Origin: Pseudomonas putida W15Oct28
Lineage (GTDB): Bacteria > Pseudomonadota > Gammaproteobacteria > Pseudomonadales > Pseudomonadaceae
Length of the DNA: 64,000 nt
Direction: 5' to 3'
Assembly (NCBI RefSeq): GCF_000708715.2
Contig: NZ_JENB01000006.1
Location: 1-64,000, forward strand
A program made the translations under genes and the position numbers. Of this stretch, positions 45,201 through 53,009 are shown one piece after another; positions within the stretch are counted from its first letter, which is position 1, and each line of letters starts with the position of its first letter. Under the pieces are notes generated by a model that worked only from the letters and a program-made list of their open reading frames with translations, searched no databases and was not told the origin of the DNA.

Positions 45201-45571
45201 CGAATCAACGTGGCGCCCCACAGCGGGCTGGCCTCCAGGCTATAAGGCTTTTGCATCTGCGCTTTGAGCAAAGCCTGCGCGGCGGCGAACGGCTCAGCCA
45301 CCTGACGCAGGTCGTGCCGTGCCAGTGCCACATCCATTTGCTCGGCGAAGTACTGGCGGGCAATACCGCCTTCGGTCACCAGCACCGTACGCAGGCCAGC
45401 ATGCTCGGCGACAAGGTGCTGCAGCGCCTGGTGCAGCAGCTCGGCATCCACCCTGCCTTGCAGTTCGACATAGGCGCCGATGTTGTACAGCGGCGAATCG
45501 CCATGGCTGAGCTGGTCCAGCCAGATGTCGCGCTGGGCAACGGTCAGGGCAAAGGTTTGGGCGGCAGGCAT
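39230..45571 (-). CDS. psoA: NRPS PsoA: lipo-initiation C-A(Leu)-T-C-A(Glu)-T
   Basis: This 2113-residue initiating synthetase has two modules. The first C domain (1-430) has HHLVLDG at 137-143 and lies at the very N-terminus, as in starter C domains that attach a fatty acyl chain to residue 1. A1 (about 470-970) has FDAMAWE, SFLPTPVAE, LLVGGDRL and NNYGPTETTVVA, giving D-A-W-F-L-G-N-V-V, Leu. T1 follows (FFELGGHSLLAVQL). C2 has HHVADEND and HHLVNDA, variants of the dual type, so epimerisation of residue 1 is uncertain. A2 (about 1530-2020) reads D-G-W-K-F-G-V-V-D; Lys278 fits Glu, though Gly236 is unusual. T2 ends the protein. No thioesterase is present, so the chain passes to PsoB, which starts 193 nt downstream. 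Start has AAGGA upstream. Confidence 0.9.
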   Translation of the reverse strand: MPAAQTFALTVAQRDIWLDQLSHGDSPLYNIGAYVELQGRVDAELLHQALQHLVAEHAGLRTVLVTEGGIARQYFAEQMDVALARHDLRQVAEPFAAAQALLKAQMQKPYSLEASPLWGATLIRVAEQHYLLAVQAHHLVLDGWGVDQWFRQLADCYRLLEQGLALPHGAASYQAFIEDDAQYQASPRHSSDRDYWFAKYQQLPDALLAPRERSTSGNALPSGALEQPFDSQLLARMRHFAAGLQASPFHVLLAALHVCVARSWQRDEWVVGLPVRNRSNARFKSTLGLFTQVSALRMGFGRECSFAGLVQGIRDALKQDFRHQRFALSELNRSLGALHEQRPQLFELMVSFEEDSNELRIGDAPGHTVMICNGHEPTPLSIHLRCNSHSGAAYLHLVHNRAWFADDDAKALAERLLHILEQGLEHPQTPINAFDLLTAGEHAALRQWNATAMSPAAAGQPLIQRRIEAQAKARPQALAALHDGQALTYGELDRRAELMAQHLARLGVRPERRVAVVALRGLDTLVGLLAVLKAGAAYVPVDPAHPRERLAYLLEDSAPDVVLTLSRLAERLPAHGLPQIDLDRFDWAATPAPAFGYATQSEHDLAYVIYTSGSTGLPKGVMVEQHMLANLVDWHCSTFDMGPGRHQSSLAGFGFDAMAWEVWPALCSGATLHLAPVRDGAEDIDALLGWWRAQPLDVSFLPTPVAEHAFAQGVLHPTLQTLLVGGDRLRRLARERRYRVVNNYGPTETTVVATSGLVQAGGPLHIGGPVANTHLYVLDDQRNLLPIGAAGELHIGGKGVARGYFNRPQMTAERFVRDPFSSVPGARMYRTGDLVRWLPDGSLEYLGRNDDQVKIRGVRVELAEIETALASHEAVHESVVMLRDGQLQAWFIGDQAVTPRALHEHLRERLPVALLPVAYVRLAAWPLTANGKLDRRALPHAEETAKVRREHEAPVGDIEQRLARLWAELLHVERVGRQDHFFELGGHSLLAVQLIERMRQQGLQADVQVLFGQSTLAALAASVKREDAVTVPQNGVAQDCTHITPGMLALAELDQAAIDRIVAAVPGGAGNVQEIYPLAPLQQGLLYHHVADENDPYQQHALFTFASRGHLQAFVDALQKVIDRHDILRTSLAWEGLEHPQQVVWRNARLPVEHWHGPAGQLRSHFNPQQRPLDLRQAPMMALVSSEDASQGRWLGLLRFHHLVNDAISLQVLLGELEAIMAGRGENLPRPVAYRDYVAISASAERQAGHEAFFRAQFAGLEPQAPLPGLGGATVDEQDLESRELRLDSAFALGLRRQARHQGASLASMLHLAWAQVLGALGGRDEVVLGSVLLGRSVAGPGAGRAMGMFINSLPLRITLAHRSPAQALGETHASLAALLAHEDAPLTLAQRCSGLPAGTGLFDSLINYRQGAVPFGQVLPGVELAEASEVQSHSLVLTVDEHAEALQLAVRAPRAIGAQRVLAFMLTALHQLQDALANHNSTGMQALRAVPEGELQRLLSGFNSTEDRSSPTGQTLPALFEAQVRRTPNAIALQVDDVSLDYATLNAEANRLAHHLASQGVGPDCRVAVCIERGVSLMVALLGVLKAGGAYVPMDPGYPQERLRFMLQDCTPTLVLVHGATLGLFSSLPCRLLDLDSRTWQAGPVDDPKVQGLGASQLAYVMYTSGSTGTPKGVMIEHRGLCNLVHWGSRICPPRPGAALLQRAPFTFDGSVWELFWPLTAGLRLVLARPDGHRDPAYMVQLIQQQQVNIVKFVPALLHQFLEQPQAAQCSSLTDIFCGGGELTLALVQSVRQRLPNARLHNVYGPTEATVDSTAWTLQAHEPLPTQAPPIGRPIANTRVYVLDAHDRPVPLGAVGQLHIGGVGVARGYLGLPQLQAERFIASPFVEGDRLYRTGDLVRYRTNGELDFIGRDDFQVKLRGLRVELGEIEASLAAHPAVGQAVVLMREERLVAYFTCRDGLQAPALEALRSHLLARMPEYMVPQAFVGLSDLPLSLNGKVDRKALPAPGAQAVISREYQAPLGELETALAGIWAEVLKIEQVGRDDNFFELGGHSLLAVSLVARMRQAGLYVDARTLFSQPTLVGLAASTRREQVEAVIPQTTIPSLGKRRRI

Positions 45572-45980
45572 GATTAGGCAGGTCCTTCTGAATGATCATC
45601 CGCGGATTCAAACATCGCCACCCTGAGCTGTATGGCCCCTGAATCCCGGACAACCGCCACACAGGGGCGCGCTGCTGAAAAACGTGTAGGAGATCTGCCA
45701 CAAGGGGCCATCCACGATGGCCTACTGCACACGGTATACGCCGCGAAAAGCCTGGATTCGCCGCGCTTCTGGCGTCAATTGGCTGGCTTGACGTTGTATC
45801 AGCCGTTTCACCTATCGCCCCCGGGCCATACCGCCGCTACCGATCAGTGTCATTTTCTGTCCCGGTTTTCCATTACAGACGCCTGCCTGCCACCGGGCTT
45901 GAATACCGCCATTACCCCACCCGGAGTACTCGACCGCGAGACCACCCGTTGCAATATCCAGAACCGAGGAAGACAAGGAA
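45572..45980. promoter_or_regulatory. Divergent intergenic region between psoA and psoR
   Basis: This 409-nt gap separates divergent psoA and the LuxR-type gene and must hold both promoters. I see no convincing protein gene, REP or clear operator; open frames here are short antisense or spurious. GAGGA and AAGGA lie just before the LuxR ATG. Confidence 0.5.
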
Positions 45981-46763
45981 ATGATGCTGACCGACAGCCG
46001 CGAATACCGCCCCGATCCACAGCTGTATCTGCAACTGGGCGAACTGATCGCCAGCACCGGTGCTGCAGGCTTTGCCGAACAGATGCTACGTCTGGTCGAA
46101 GCTCAAGTGCCCATCCAGCGGCTCGAACTCAGCGAGTGGACCCTCGACCTGCATCAGGCCAATGCCAGCCGCATCGACGTGCTGGGCAGTGCCGGGCTGC
46201 GGCCCACCCCGGCGGATGCAGACAGCCTGCGTCAACCGCTGCTGCAGCGCATCATGCAGATGAAAGACCCGCTGTTGATCGAGTTCAAGGCGCCACAGCC
46301 CCCTCACCCATCGCTCGAGAATGCCCACCAGTGCCACCTGGTGTCCTGCAGTGGCAGTAAACGCTGGGTGATCAGCTTTCACCGATTACCCAGCCAGCGG
46401 GCATTCTCCTTGAGCGAACTGTCAAAACTGAAGAGTTTGTCAGACACCCTGCTCCCCCTGGTGGAACACCACGGTCAACTGCTTGAGCAAGGCGCAGTGC
46501 GTCGCGCCGGGTCACCGCTAGCCGACCTTGAAGCGGGTTCGCTACGGCATTCGTTCGGCGAACGGCTGTTGCAGGAAGCGGTGCGGCTATCAACCCGTGA
46601 ACAGGAAGTGTGCCTGGGCCTGCTGACCGGCGGCACGGTGCCAGAGATGGCGCAGCGGCTGAATGTGAAGAACAGCTCGGTCGAAACCTACCTCAAACGC
46701 GCCACCGCCAAGCTGGGGGTCAGTGGCCGCCATGGCCTGGCGAAATGGATGGCCGGCGCCTGA
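45981..46763 (+). CDS. psoR: LuxR-type regulator of lipopeptide synthesis
   Basis: This 260-residue protein has a C-terminal LuxR HTH at about 195-258 (LSTREQEVCLGLLTGGTVPE, then NSSVETYLKRATAKLGVSGR). The N-terminal 190 residues show neither an AHL-binding nor a receiver domain, as in the PsoR/ViscAR/SyrF-type subfamily of lipopeptide regulators. It is divergent from psoA, the position of psoR in putisolvin producers, and is followed 15 nt later by the outer-membrane channel gene. ATG codons at 45981 and 45984 compete; the purine-rich GAGGAAGACAAGGA ribosome region precedes both. Confidence 0.85.
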   Translation: MMLTDSREYRPDPQLYLQLGELIASTGAAGFAEQMLRLVEAQVPIQRLELSEWTLDLHQANASRIDVLGSAGLRPTPADADSLRQPLLQRIMQMKDPLLIEFKAPQPPHPSLENAHQCHLVSCSGSKRWVISFHRLPSQRAFSLSELSKLKSLSDTLLPLVEHHGQLLEQGAVRRAGSPLADLEAGSLRHSFGERLLQEAVRLSTREQEVCLGLLTGGTVPEMAQRLNVKNSSVETYLKRATAKLGVSGRHGLAKWMAGA

Positions 46764-46778
46764 CAGCGAGAACCAGCA

Positions 46779-48182
46779 ATGCCCCGACATGCGCTTATTT
46801 TGTGTGCCGTGCTTTTGTGCGGGTGTTCATTGACACCTGACTATGAGCGCCCCGCAGCCCCCGTTGACGGACAATTCCCGCACGGGGTGGCCTACGCTTC
46901 GCAAACACTGCATTACCAGCCTGCCGAGGATTGGCAGCAGGTGTTCCAGGACCCGGTGCTGCGCCAGCTGATCAGCAAGGCGCTGGCTAACAACCGTGAC
47001 CTGCGCACGGCCGCGCTCAATGTCGAGGCCTACCAGGCGCAATACCGTATCCAGCGGGCCGACCTGTTGCCCAAGGTATCCGTTGATGGCCAGGGGCAGC
47101 GGCAGTACCTGCCACGGGGCATGACCGGCACCGACCAGGGCATGATCAGCTCGACCTATGCCACCACCCTGGGCGTAAGCGCCTACGAGCTTGACCTGTT
47201 TGGCCGCATACGCAGCCTTGGCGACCAGGCCCTGATGACCTATCTGGCCAGCGAGGAGGCCCACCGAAGTACGCACCTCAGCCTGGTGGCCAGTGTTGCC
47301 AGCGTCTATCTGACTTGGCGCGCCGACCAGGAACTGCTGACGCTGGCCAACGAAACCCTGGTGGCCGACGAGCGCAGCCTGCGCCTGACCAGCAACCAGC
47401 GCCGCGCCGGCACGCTTTCGGCCCTGGACCAGATCCAGGCGCGCACCAGTGTCGACAGTACCCGAGCCGCGGTGGCCCGTTACAAGCGCCAAGTGGCACA
47501 GGATCTCAACCAGTTGACGGTCTTGGTAGGCGCCCCGGTGGAGGAAGACCTTGCCGCCCTGCCGCTGGCTGCCGAGCAGATTGCCGGCTTGCCCGCAGGC
47601 CTGCCTTCGGACTTGCTGCAACGGCGCCCGGACATTCTGCAGGCCGAGTACCAGCTGCGCGCGGCCAACGCCAATATCGGCGCAGCGCGAGCGGCGTTTT
47701 TTCCCAGTATCAGCCTGACTGCCAATGCCGGCACTACCAGCCCCGAACTCAATGGCCTGTTCGATGCAGGCTCCGGCACCTGGTTGTTCCAGCCACAGAT
47801 CAGCCTGCCTCTGTTCACGGCCGGCAGCCTGCAGGCCAGCCTCGACTATGCCCGTTTGCAGAAGGACGTACAGGTGGCGCAGTACGAGAAAGCCATCCAG
47901 CGTGCCTTTCAGGAAGTCGCGGACGGCCTGGCAGCGCGTGCGACCTACCAACGCCAGCTTCAGGCACAACGCGACCTGGTGGCGTCAAACCAGCGCTATT
48001 ACGACCTGGCCGAGCACCGCTACCGGATTGGCGTGGACAGCAGCCTCACGTTCCTGGATGCACAGCGCTCGTTATTCAGCGCCCAGCAGGGGTTGATCAC
48101 AGACCGGTTGGCGCAGCTGGTGGCAGAGGTGAACCTGTATGCGGCGTTGGGTGGGGGGTGGAAAGAGCACTCAGGGGGCTGA
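46779..48182 (+). CDS. NodT/OprM-family outer-membrane efflux lipoprotein
   Basis: This 467-residue protein begins [17 protein letters not shown], a short signal with lipobox LCGC (acylated Cys 16). It contains two outer membrane efflux protein (OEP) repeats at about 55-240 and 265-455 with the family pattern [14 protein letters not shown], then [20 protein letters not shown]. Such proteins form the trimeric outer-membrane channel of tripartite pumps. NodT-like genes beside the first luxR are a usual part of Pseudomonas lipopeptide loci, so it is the likely partner of MacA-MacB at the other end of the NRPS genes. It starts 15 nt after psoR and is probably cotranscribed with it. Confidence 0.9.
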   Translation: MPRHALILCAVLLCGCSLTPDYERPAAPVDGQFPHGVAYASQTLHYQPAEDWQQVFQDPVLRQLISKALANNRDLRTAALNVEAYQAQYRIQRADLLPKVSVDGQGQRQYLPRGMTGTDQGMISSTYATTLGVSAYELDLFGRIRSLGDQALMTYLASEEAHRSTHLSLVASVASVYLTWRADQELLTLANETLVADERSLRLTSNQRRAGTLSALDQIQARTSVDSTRAAVARYKRQVAQDLNQLTVLVGAPVEEDLAALPLAAEQIAGLPAGLPSDLLQRRPDILQAEYQLRAANANIGAARAAFFPSISLTANAGTTSPELNGLFDAGSGTWLFQPQISLPLFTAGSLQASLDYARLQKDVQVAQYEKAIQRAFQEVADGLAARATYQRQLQAQRDLVASNQRYYDLAEHRYRIGVDSSLTFLDAQRSLFSAQQGLITDRLAQLVAEVNLYAALGGGWKEHSGG

Positions 48183-48339
48183 CACAGGAGGGTTGCGCCC
48201 GCCAGCATCAGCACGATGCCGCCGGTGATCTCGGCGCCTTTGCCCACCACCGAGCCAACAATGATTTTTAACGGGTTCACACGGGTCTAGACTGAACAGA
48301 ACCAGGTAACCGGGGGGCTGCCACACGTGGAGGTGTGAG

Positions 48340-49230
48340 ATGAGCCAGTTCAAGCGCTTGTTTGTCATGCTCGGCCCGCAGATGCGCCATACGCCAGCGC
48401 TGCAACGCGCGGCGGCGTTGGCGGAGTCCAGCGGTGCACTGCTGGATATCAATGTGTTCGTCGACGATGTCGACACCTTCGGCTTGATGAGCGATGGCCG
48501 CGAGCGTGAGCGGCTGCTCAGTGACAACCGCCAGTGGCTGGCAGATGAGGCCGAACAGTTGGGCAATGCTGGCCTGGACGTTTCCACCGAATTGTTGTTG
48601 ACCCGCGACCCGCTGGGCAGCGCGCTGGAGCGGGTTGAACGTCAAGGCTGCGACCTGCTGGTCAAGGATGTGCAGCACGAACCGGTGCTCAAACGCCTGC
48701 TGGTCACGCCACTGGATTGGCAGTTGCTCAAGGACAGCCCGGTTGCCGTGCATCTGGTCAGCGACATCCGCCTGCCCCTGCCCCGGCAGATTGCCGCGGC
48801 CGTGGACCTCAATAGCCACGGTGCCGGGGAGCACCTGGACGAACAGGTGATTCACTGCGCCCGTGCTCTGGCCCTGCAGTGCAACGCCGAGTTGCACTTG
48901 CTGCATGTGTGCGATGCGGCCAAGACCCACATCGCCGATTTCGGCGCCGGTACGGTGACCATGCCGGGTTTCGATGGCAGCGTGCGCACCGCGCAGCGCA
49001 CAGCGTTCAACCGACTGGGCGACCATCACCAGATCCCGCTGGAACGCCGGCATTTTCTGGAAGGCGCAGCGATCAGGGCAATTGCCCAGTTTGTCAGCCA
49101 CAGCCGGGCCGATGTAATCGTGATGGGCAGCCACCGGCATGACGCCATGCAGACATACCTGGGCGGGACCACGGCGCATGTGCTGGAACACCCGCTGTGC
49201 AATGTGCTGGCAATCAAGGCCGTTCGCTGA
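48340..49230 (+). CDS. Tandem universal stress protein (UspE-like)
   Basis: This 296-residue protein consists of two Usp folds (about 1-145 and 155-296). The second carries the nucleotide-binding pattern G-S-H-R-H-D-A then GGTTAHVLEHPLCNVL. The first domain lacks a clear glycine signature. GGAGG lies eight bases before the ATG. It is likely cytoplasmic and stress-induced; no partner is evident. It follows the efflux gene after 157 nt, and there is no sign that it belongs to the lipopeptide locus. Confidence 0.88.
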   Translation: MSQFKRLFVMLGPQMRHTPALQRAAALAESSGALLDINVFVDDVDTFGLMSDGRERERLLSDNRQWLADEAEQLGNAGLDVSTELLLTRDPLGSALERVERQGCDLLVKDVQHEPVLKRLLVTPLDWQLLKDSPVAVHLVSDIRLPLPRQIAAAVDLNSHGAGEHLDEQVIHCARALALQCNAELHLLHVCDAAKTHIADFGAGTVTMPGFDGSVRTAQRTAFNRLGDHHQIPLERRHFLEGAAIRAIAQFVSHSRADVIVMGSHRHDAMQTYLGGTTAHVLEHPLCNVLAIKAVR

Positions 49231-49245
49231 CTCTGGTATACCTGA

Positions 49246-49307
49246 GCCGGCCTCTTTGCGGTCCCGGTGAAACCCCGTGGGAGCGGGTTTCTCCGCAAAA
49301 ACCGGCT
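49246..49307. repeat. REP-like element after the usp gene
   Basis: GCCGGCCTCTTTGCGG and a degenerate inverse arm ending CCGCAAAAACCGGC flank a GTGGGAGCGGGTTTCTCC core. It lies 16 nt after the stop of the stress-protein gene. Confidence 0.55.
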
Positions 49308-49356
49308 TGGACTTCACCGCTTGGCATCTGGTACACCAGTGCCACTTAAAAAGAAT

Positions 49357-49376
49357 GCATTTGATAATGATTCGTA
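49357..49376 (+). promoter_or_regulatory. Putative Fur box upstream of the TonB receptor gene
   Basis: GCATTTGATAATGATTCGT at 49357-49375 matches the core of the Fur consensus (GATAATGATAATCATTATC), with GATAATGAT intact. It lies about 60-80 nt upstream of the receptor start, so iron repression of the receptor is expected. Confidence 0.65.
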
Positions 49377-49437
49377 GTAGTTTCACGGCGCTTGCCTACC
49401 CCATCTTTTAGCGCCCTACTCCAGGATCGTACCGTCG

Positions 49438-51579
49438 ATGCGTCGAACGTTCGTTTCGCTTTGTGTGCTTCATGCTGTCTCCCCGCTGGCCTTTGCCGAG
49501 CCTGAACCGCTCAGCGACCCTGCGCAGATCGAACTTCAAGCCCTGAGCATCACCAGTACTGCCGACAGTGAACGCGCCGATGGCCCGGTCGTTGGCTACA
49601 AGGCCAATCGCTCGGCCAGTGCCACCCGCACCGACACGGCGCTGCACGAAACGCCGCAATCGGTCAGCGTGGTGCCCAAGGATGTGCTGGAAGACACCGG
49701 CGCCACCCGCCTGCAGGACGGCCTGGACTACGCCGGCGGTGTCGGCCGTGCCAACAACTTTGGCGGCCAGGGCCTGACCACCTTTACGGTGCGGGGCTTC
49801 ACCACCGGCGAGTTCTACCGCAATGGCTTCCCGATCAATCGTGGTTACCCCAACGCCCCGGACGCCAATACCGTCGAGCGCCTGGAAGTGATCCGTGGCC
49901 CGGCCACCAGCCTTTACGGCCGCGGCGACCCCGGTGGCACCTTCAACGTGGTCAGCAAGCAGCCGCTACCAGAACCGAAGGTCACACTGGGCAGCCAGTT
50001 CGATGACCAGGGCATGCACCGCGCTACCTTGGACGCTACCGGGCCGCTGAACCAGGACGGTTCGCTGGCTTACCGCCTGAACGTGCTGGGCGAAGGCGGC
50101 GACAGCTTCCGCGATGACGTGGAAAGCGAACGCTATGATGTCGCACCGGTCATCAGCTGGCAGGTCAATGACGCCACGAAGATCACCTTCGAAGGCGACT
50201 TCATGCGTAACAACCACCCGCTGGACCGCGGCCTGACCCGCTTTGCCACGCAAACCGGCAGCGCCTCGCGTGACACCTACATCTGGGAAAAAGGCAGCGA
50301 CAACCTGCTGCACAACGACAACAACATGGCCCAGCTACGTTTCGAGCACCTGCTCAACGACAACTGGACGCTGGCGGGTGGGTTCCAGTTCCTTGATGGT
50401 TCGCTCAAAGGCAACGCTGTCGAAGCCAACAGCGCACCGGCAGATGGCCGCACGCTGCAGCGCAACTTCAACTACCGCAAGCTGGAATGGACTGATCGTG
50501 ACTGGCAGCTGAACCTGACCGGGCACTTCGACACCGGCACCCTCAGCCATACCCTGCTGACCGGCGTCGAATACGAGAACTACGACTACAACTCGATCAT
50601 CCAACGGTCCTCTGCGGCTGCTGGCACTTACCCCATCGACATCTACAACCCGGTCCTTGGCCAGCCCCGGCCAGCCCTGACCCGTACCACGACCTGGGAC
50701 AAGGAAAACCTGCAGACCTGGGCGTTTTTCATCCAGGACCAGGTGGCCTTGACCGAGCGATTGAAGGCGCTTGCGGGTGTACGCTTCGAGCGTTTCGAGC
50801 ATGAGTACGACGACAAGCTGGCGAGCAACCGTGACTTCAGCAAAGGCGAGAATGGCGTAACGCCGCGCTTTGGCCTGATCTATGACCTGACCGATACAGT
50901 TGCGGTCTATGCCAATACCGCACGCTCGTTCAAGCCCAATACTGGCGCGCCTGCCGGTGGCGGTACCCGTGGTTTCGACCCGGAGAAAGGCAAGTCTTAC
51001 GAGCTGGGTGTGAAATGGGAGGCTCTCGATCGCCAACTGAGCGTCGACGCAGCGATCTACCACATCATCAAGGAAAACGTACTGGCCAACGACCCAAGCG
51101 ACCCGACCGGGACGTACAAGATCGCTGCCGGCGAAGTGCGCAGCCGGGGCCTGGACATCAATATCGCGGGCAACGTCACGCCTGAGTGGCGAGTGATCGG
51201 TGGGTACGCCTATGTCGATGCCGAGGTAACCAAGGACACCACCCTGCCCAAGGGCACCCGCCTGGCCAACATCCCGCGCAATACTTTCAGCCTGTTGAAC
51301 ACCTACGAGTTTCAGGATGGCCTGGCCAAAGGCCTGGGCTTGGGCGTCGGTGTGAAGTATGTGGACGACCGTGCCGGGCAAACATCGCCAACCACCTACA
51401 CGATGGAGCGCTACAGCGTGGTTGACCTGTTGAGCTTCTACAAGCTCAACGAGCATGTGCGGCTGAACCTGGATGTGAAGAACGTGTTCAACAAGGGGTA
51501 TGACGAGGGGGCGTTCAACAGCTACGTTTACCCAGGTGCGCCACGCACGGTGCAGGCAGGTATTTCCTACACCTTCTGA
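49438..51579 (+). CDS. TonB-dependent ferric-siderophore receptor
   Basis: This 713-residue outer-membrane receptor has a signal peptide ending near PLAFA. A plug domain (about 55-170) includes LHETPQSVSVVPKDVLEDT and RLEVIRGPATSLYGRGDPGG. A long beta-barrel ends in VQAGISYTF with the terminal Phe needed for barrel insertion. It has no N-terminal signalling domain, so it does not talk to a FecR/sigma pair. The sequence type is the ferrichrome/ferrioxamine (FhuA/FoxA-like) group, but the siderophore cannot be named. A Fur box lies upstream. The ribosome site before the ATG at 49438 is weak (AGGA at a long spacing). Confidence 0.88.
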   Translation: MRRTFVSLCVLHAVSPLAFAEPEPLSDPAQIELQALSITSTADSERADGPVVGYKANRSASATRTDTALHETPQSVSVVPKDVLEDTGATRLQDGLDYAGGVGRANNFGGQGLTTFTVRGFTTGEFYRNGFPINRGYPNAPDANTVERLEVIRGPATSLYGRGDPGGTFNVVSKQPLPEPKVTLGSQFDDQGMHRATLDATGPLNQDGSLAYRLNVLGEGGDSFRDDVESERYDVAPVISWQVNDATKITFEGDFMRNNHPLDRGLTRFATQTGSASRDTYIWEKGSDNLLHNDNNMAQLRFEHLLNDNWTLAGGFQFLDGSLKGNAVEANSAPADGRTLQRNFNYRKLEWTDRDWQLNLTGHFDTGTLSHTLLTGVEYENYDYNSIIQRSSAAAGTYPIDIYNPVLGQPRPALTRTTTWDKENLQTWAFFIQDQVALTERLKALAGVRFERFEHEYDDKLASNRDFSKGENGVTPRFGLIYDLTDTVAVYANTARSFKPNTGAPAGGGTRGFDPEKGKSYELGVKWEALDRQLSVDAAIYHIIKENVLANDPSDPTGTYKIAAGEVRSRGLDINIAGNVTPEWRVIGGYAYVDAEVTKDTTLPKGTRLANIPRNTFSLLNTYEFQDGLAKGLGLGVGVKYVDDRAGQTSPTTYTMERYSVVDLLSFYKLNEHVRLNLDVKNVFNKGYDEGAFNSYVYPGAPRTVQAGISYTF

Positions 51580-51581
51580 TA

Positions 51582-51685
51582 GGCCGGGGCTGCTTTGCAG
51601 CCCATCGCGACACAAGGCCGCTCCTACAAGCAATCGTGCTCCCCTGTAGGAGCGGCCTTGTGTCGCGATGGGCCGCACAGCGGCC
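51582..51685. repeat. Long inverted REP pair between the receptor and pagL genes
   Basis: GCCCATCGCGACACAAGGCC-GCTCCTAC at about 51599-51626 is inverted at 51645-51672. The element sits between convergent genes and can form a bidirectional terminator-like hairpin. Confidence 0.8.
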
Positions 51686-51692
51686 CCCTGCT

Positions 51693-52217
51693 TCAGAAAC
51701 CTTTGCTGTAGAACAGCGAGTAGGACTCGATGCCGTCGTTAGGCTGTTTGATTCCCGCATTGGAATAATGCATCGCGCGAATCCCGACTTTCTGCTCAGC
51801 TGGCAACTTCAGACCGAACCCGATGCGGTCTTCGAAGTTGACCGACGACCCCATGCGCTGGTCGCCCACCTCGGTCTTGGAAAACGCTGCCAGGCCAATA
51901 CCGGCCTCGATGTACGGCGTGTAGGTGAACCCACTGAACTCGTAAGTGAACACCGGGCTGAACGACAGCGAATGCGCACCACTGGCGTCACCGCCCTCCC
52001 AATAGGTGTAGGCAGCATCCCAGTAGCCGGTCACATAGCCAGTGCTGCTTTCCAGCCATTTCTTGTCCCAGTCGAAGGACAGGCCAATACGGTAGGTCAT
52101 GTCGCCTTGGCTGGTGGCGCCAACGGCGCCGGATACCTGCGCGGCCTGGGCCAGGTTGGCCCCTGCAAAGGCCAGCACTGCAGCGGCCAGCGAAGCAGCG
52201 AGACGGGTTTTCATCAA
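51693..52217 (-). CDS. pagL: Lipid A 3-O-deacylase, PagL type
   Basis: This 174-residue outer-membrane protein has a signal peptide of about 25 residues ending ANLAQA and a short eight-strand barrel. The catalytic motif HYSN is at 150-153 with Glu at 164. The His-x-Ser spacing and the 14-residue gap to Glu match His126, Ser128 and Glu140 of mature P. aeruginosa PagL. The terminal residue is Phe (YSKGF), as expected for a barrel. It would remove the 3-position acyl chain from lipid A and soften innate immune recognition. It stands alone, with a 215-nt gap upstream. Confidence 0.85.
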   Translation of the reverse strand: MMKTRLAASLAAAVLAFAGANLAQAAQVSGAVGATSQGDMTYRIGLSFDWDKKWLESSTGYVTGYWDAAYTYWEGGDASGAHSLSFSPVFTYEFSGFTYTPYIEAGIGLAAFSKTEVGDQRMGSSVNFEDRIGFGLKLPAEQKVGIRAMHYSNAGIKQPNDGIESYSLFYSKGF

Positions 52218-52432
52218 TGACTTCTCCTGATGGTCTACACAGCAAGCGGGGGCTTTGGCCCCTCGATTTTATGCGGTGACCGGTGCATCCCGCCCGCTCA
52301 CCCGAAGTAATGGTTTTTTGATTATTGTCCAGATAATCAGAAAGTTGAAAGTGAATTGCCACTATTGGCTGATTCCGTCGCCCGAGGCCCAGCCTGCTGT
52401 GTACTCTGCTTCTCGGCAGACAGGATGAAAGC

Positions 52433-52876
52433 TCAACGCCAGTTAAGGCTCACGGTCCTGGGACCCTTGCCGTTAACGGTCACCACTTGCTGCACTGTCT
52501 CACCCTGGGCATTGCCAGTGACTTTGTACGTGCCGGGAGGCAACTGAACATACAGCAGCGGACCTACATCCGAGACGCTGAGCACGGATTGGCCTTGCGC
52601 GTTCTGGATGTCGACTGTGGCTCCACTCTGGAACTTGCCTTCCGGGCCGGTGGAAAGCTCCACGTGCAGGTCATAGCCGGTAGTCTTGCGCAGCGCATTG
52701 GCCTCATCCTGGCCAATGCCGCCTTGTATGTAGCGCACGCCGTTCTGTTCCTGCGGTTGCAACTGCACGGCCTGCATGTCGATGGGGGCATTGAGGTCGG
52801 CGGCGGCGGCCAGGGTCCATGGCATGGCCAGGGTGATCAGCAACGCCGCGCCGAGAGCATAGTGGTGGTTACGCAT
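52433..52876 (-). CDS. Small secreted protein with carboxypeptidase-regulatory-like fold
   Basis: This 147-residue protein has a signal peptide ending near LAAAADLN. The mature part looks like an all-beta domain: SGATVDIQNAQGQSVLSV then GPLLYVQLPPGTYKVTGNA resembles carboxypeptidase-regulatory or PEGA-like surface domains. No catalytic residues are seen. Homologues are annotated as hypothetical in Pseudomonas. Both neighbours are on the same strand but well separated. Confidence 0.65.
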   Translation of the reverse strand: MRNHHYALGAALLITLAMPWTLAAAADLNAPIDMQAVQLQPQEQNGVRYIQGGIGQDEANALRKTTGYDLHVELSTGPEGKFQSGATVDIQNAQGQSVLSVSDVGPLLYVQLPPGTYKVTGNAQGETVQQVVTVNGKGPRTVSLNWR

Positions 52877-53009
52877 GGTACGACCCTCCCTTAGAGGATG
52901 GCTTACCTACTATCTGATCCTCCCGGGGCAATGGTGTTCTGGCTGATGCATGGCCGTCATCGTGACATTCGGCACTAACCCATCAAGCGAATGTAAATTT
53001 AGCTAGTGA

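Noticed and set aside
14118..45571. Identification as WLIP/viscosin, xantholysin or entolysin
   Set aside because: Viscosin-group peptides need Thr at position 3 and Ser-Ile at the end. Xantholysin and entolysin have Gln at position 3 and 14 residues. The codes here are Leu at 3 and Ser at the end.
48277..49386. Minus-strand frame opposite the stress-protein gene
   Set aside because: The plus-strand gene has a strong ribosome site and Usp motifs; the opposite frame has none.
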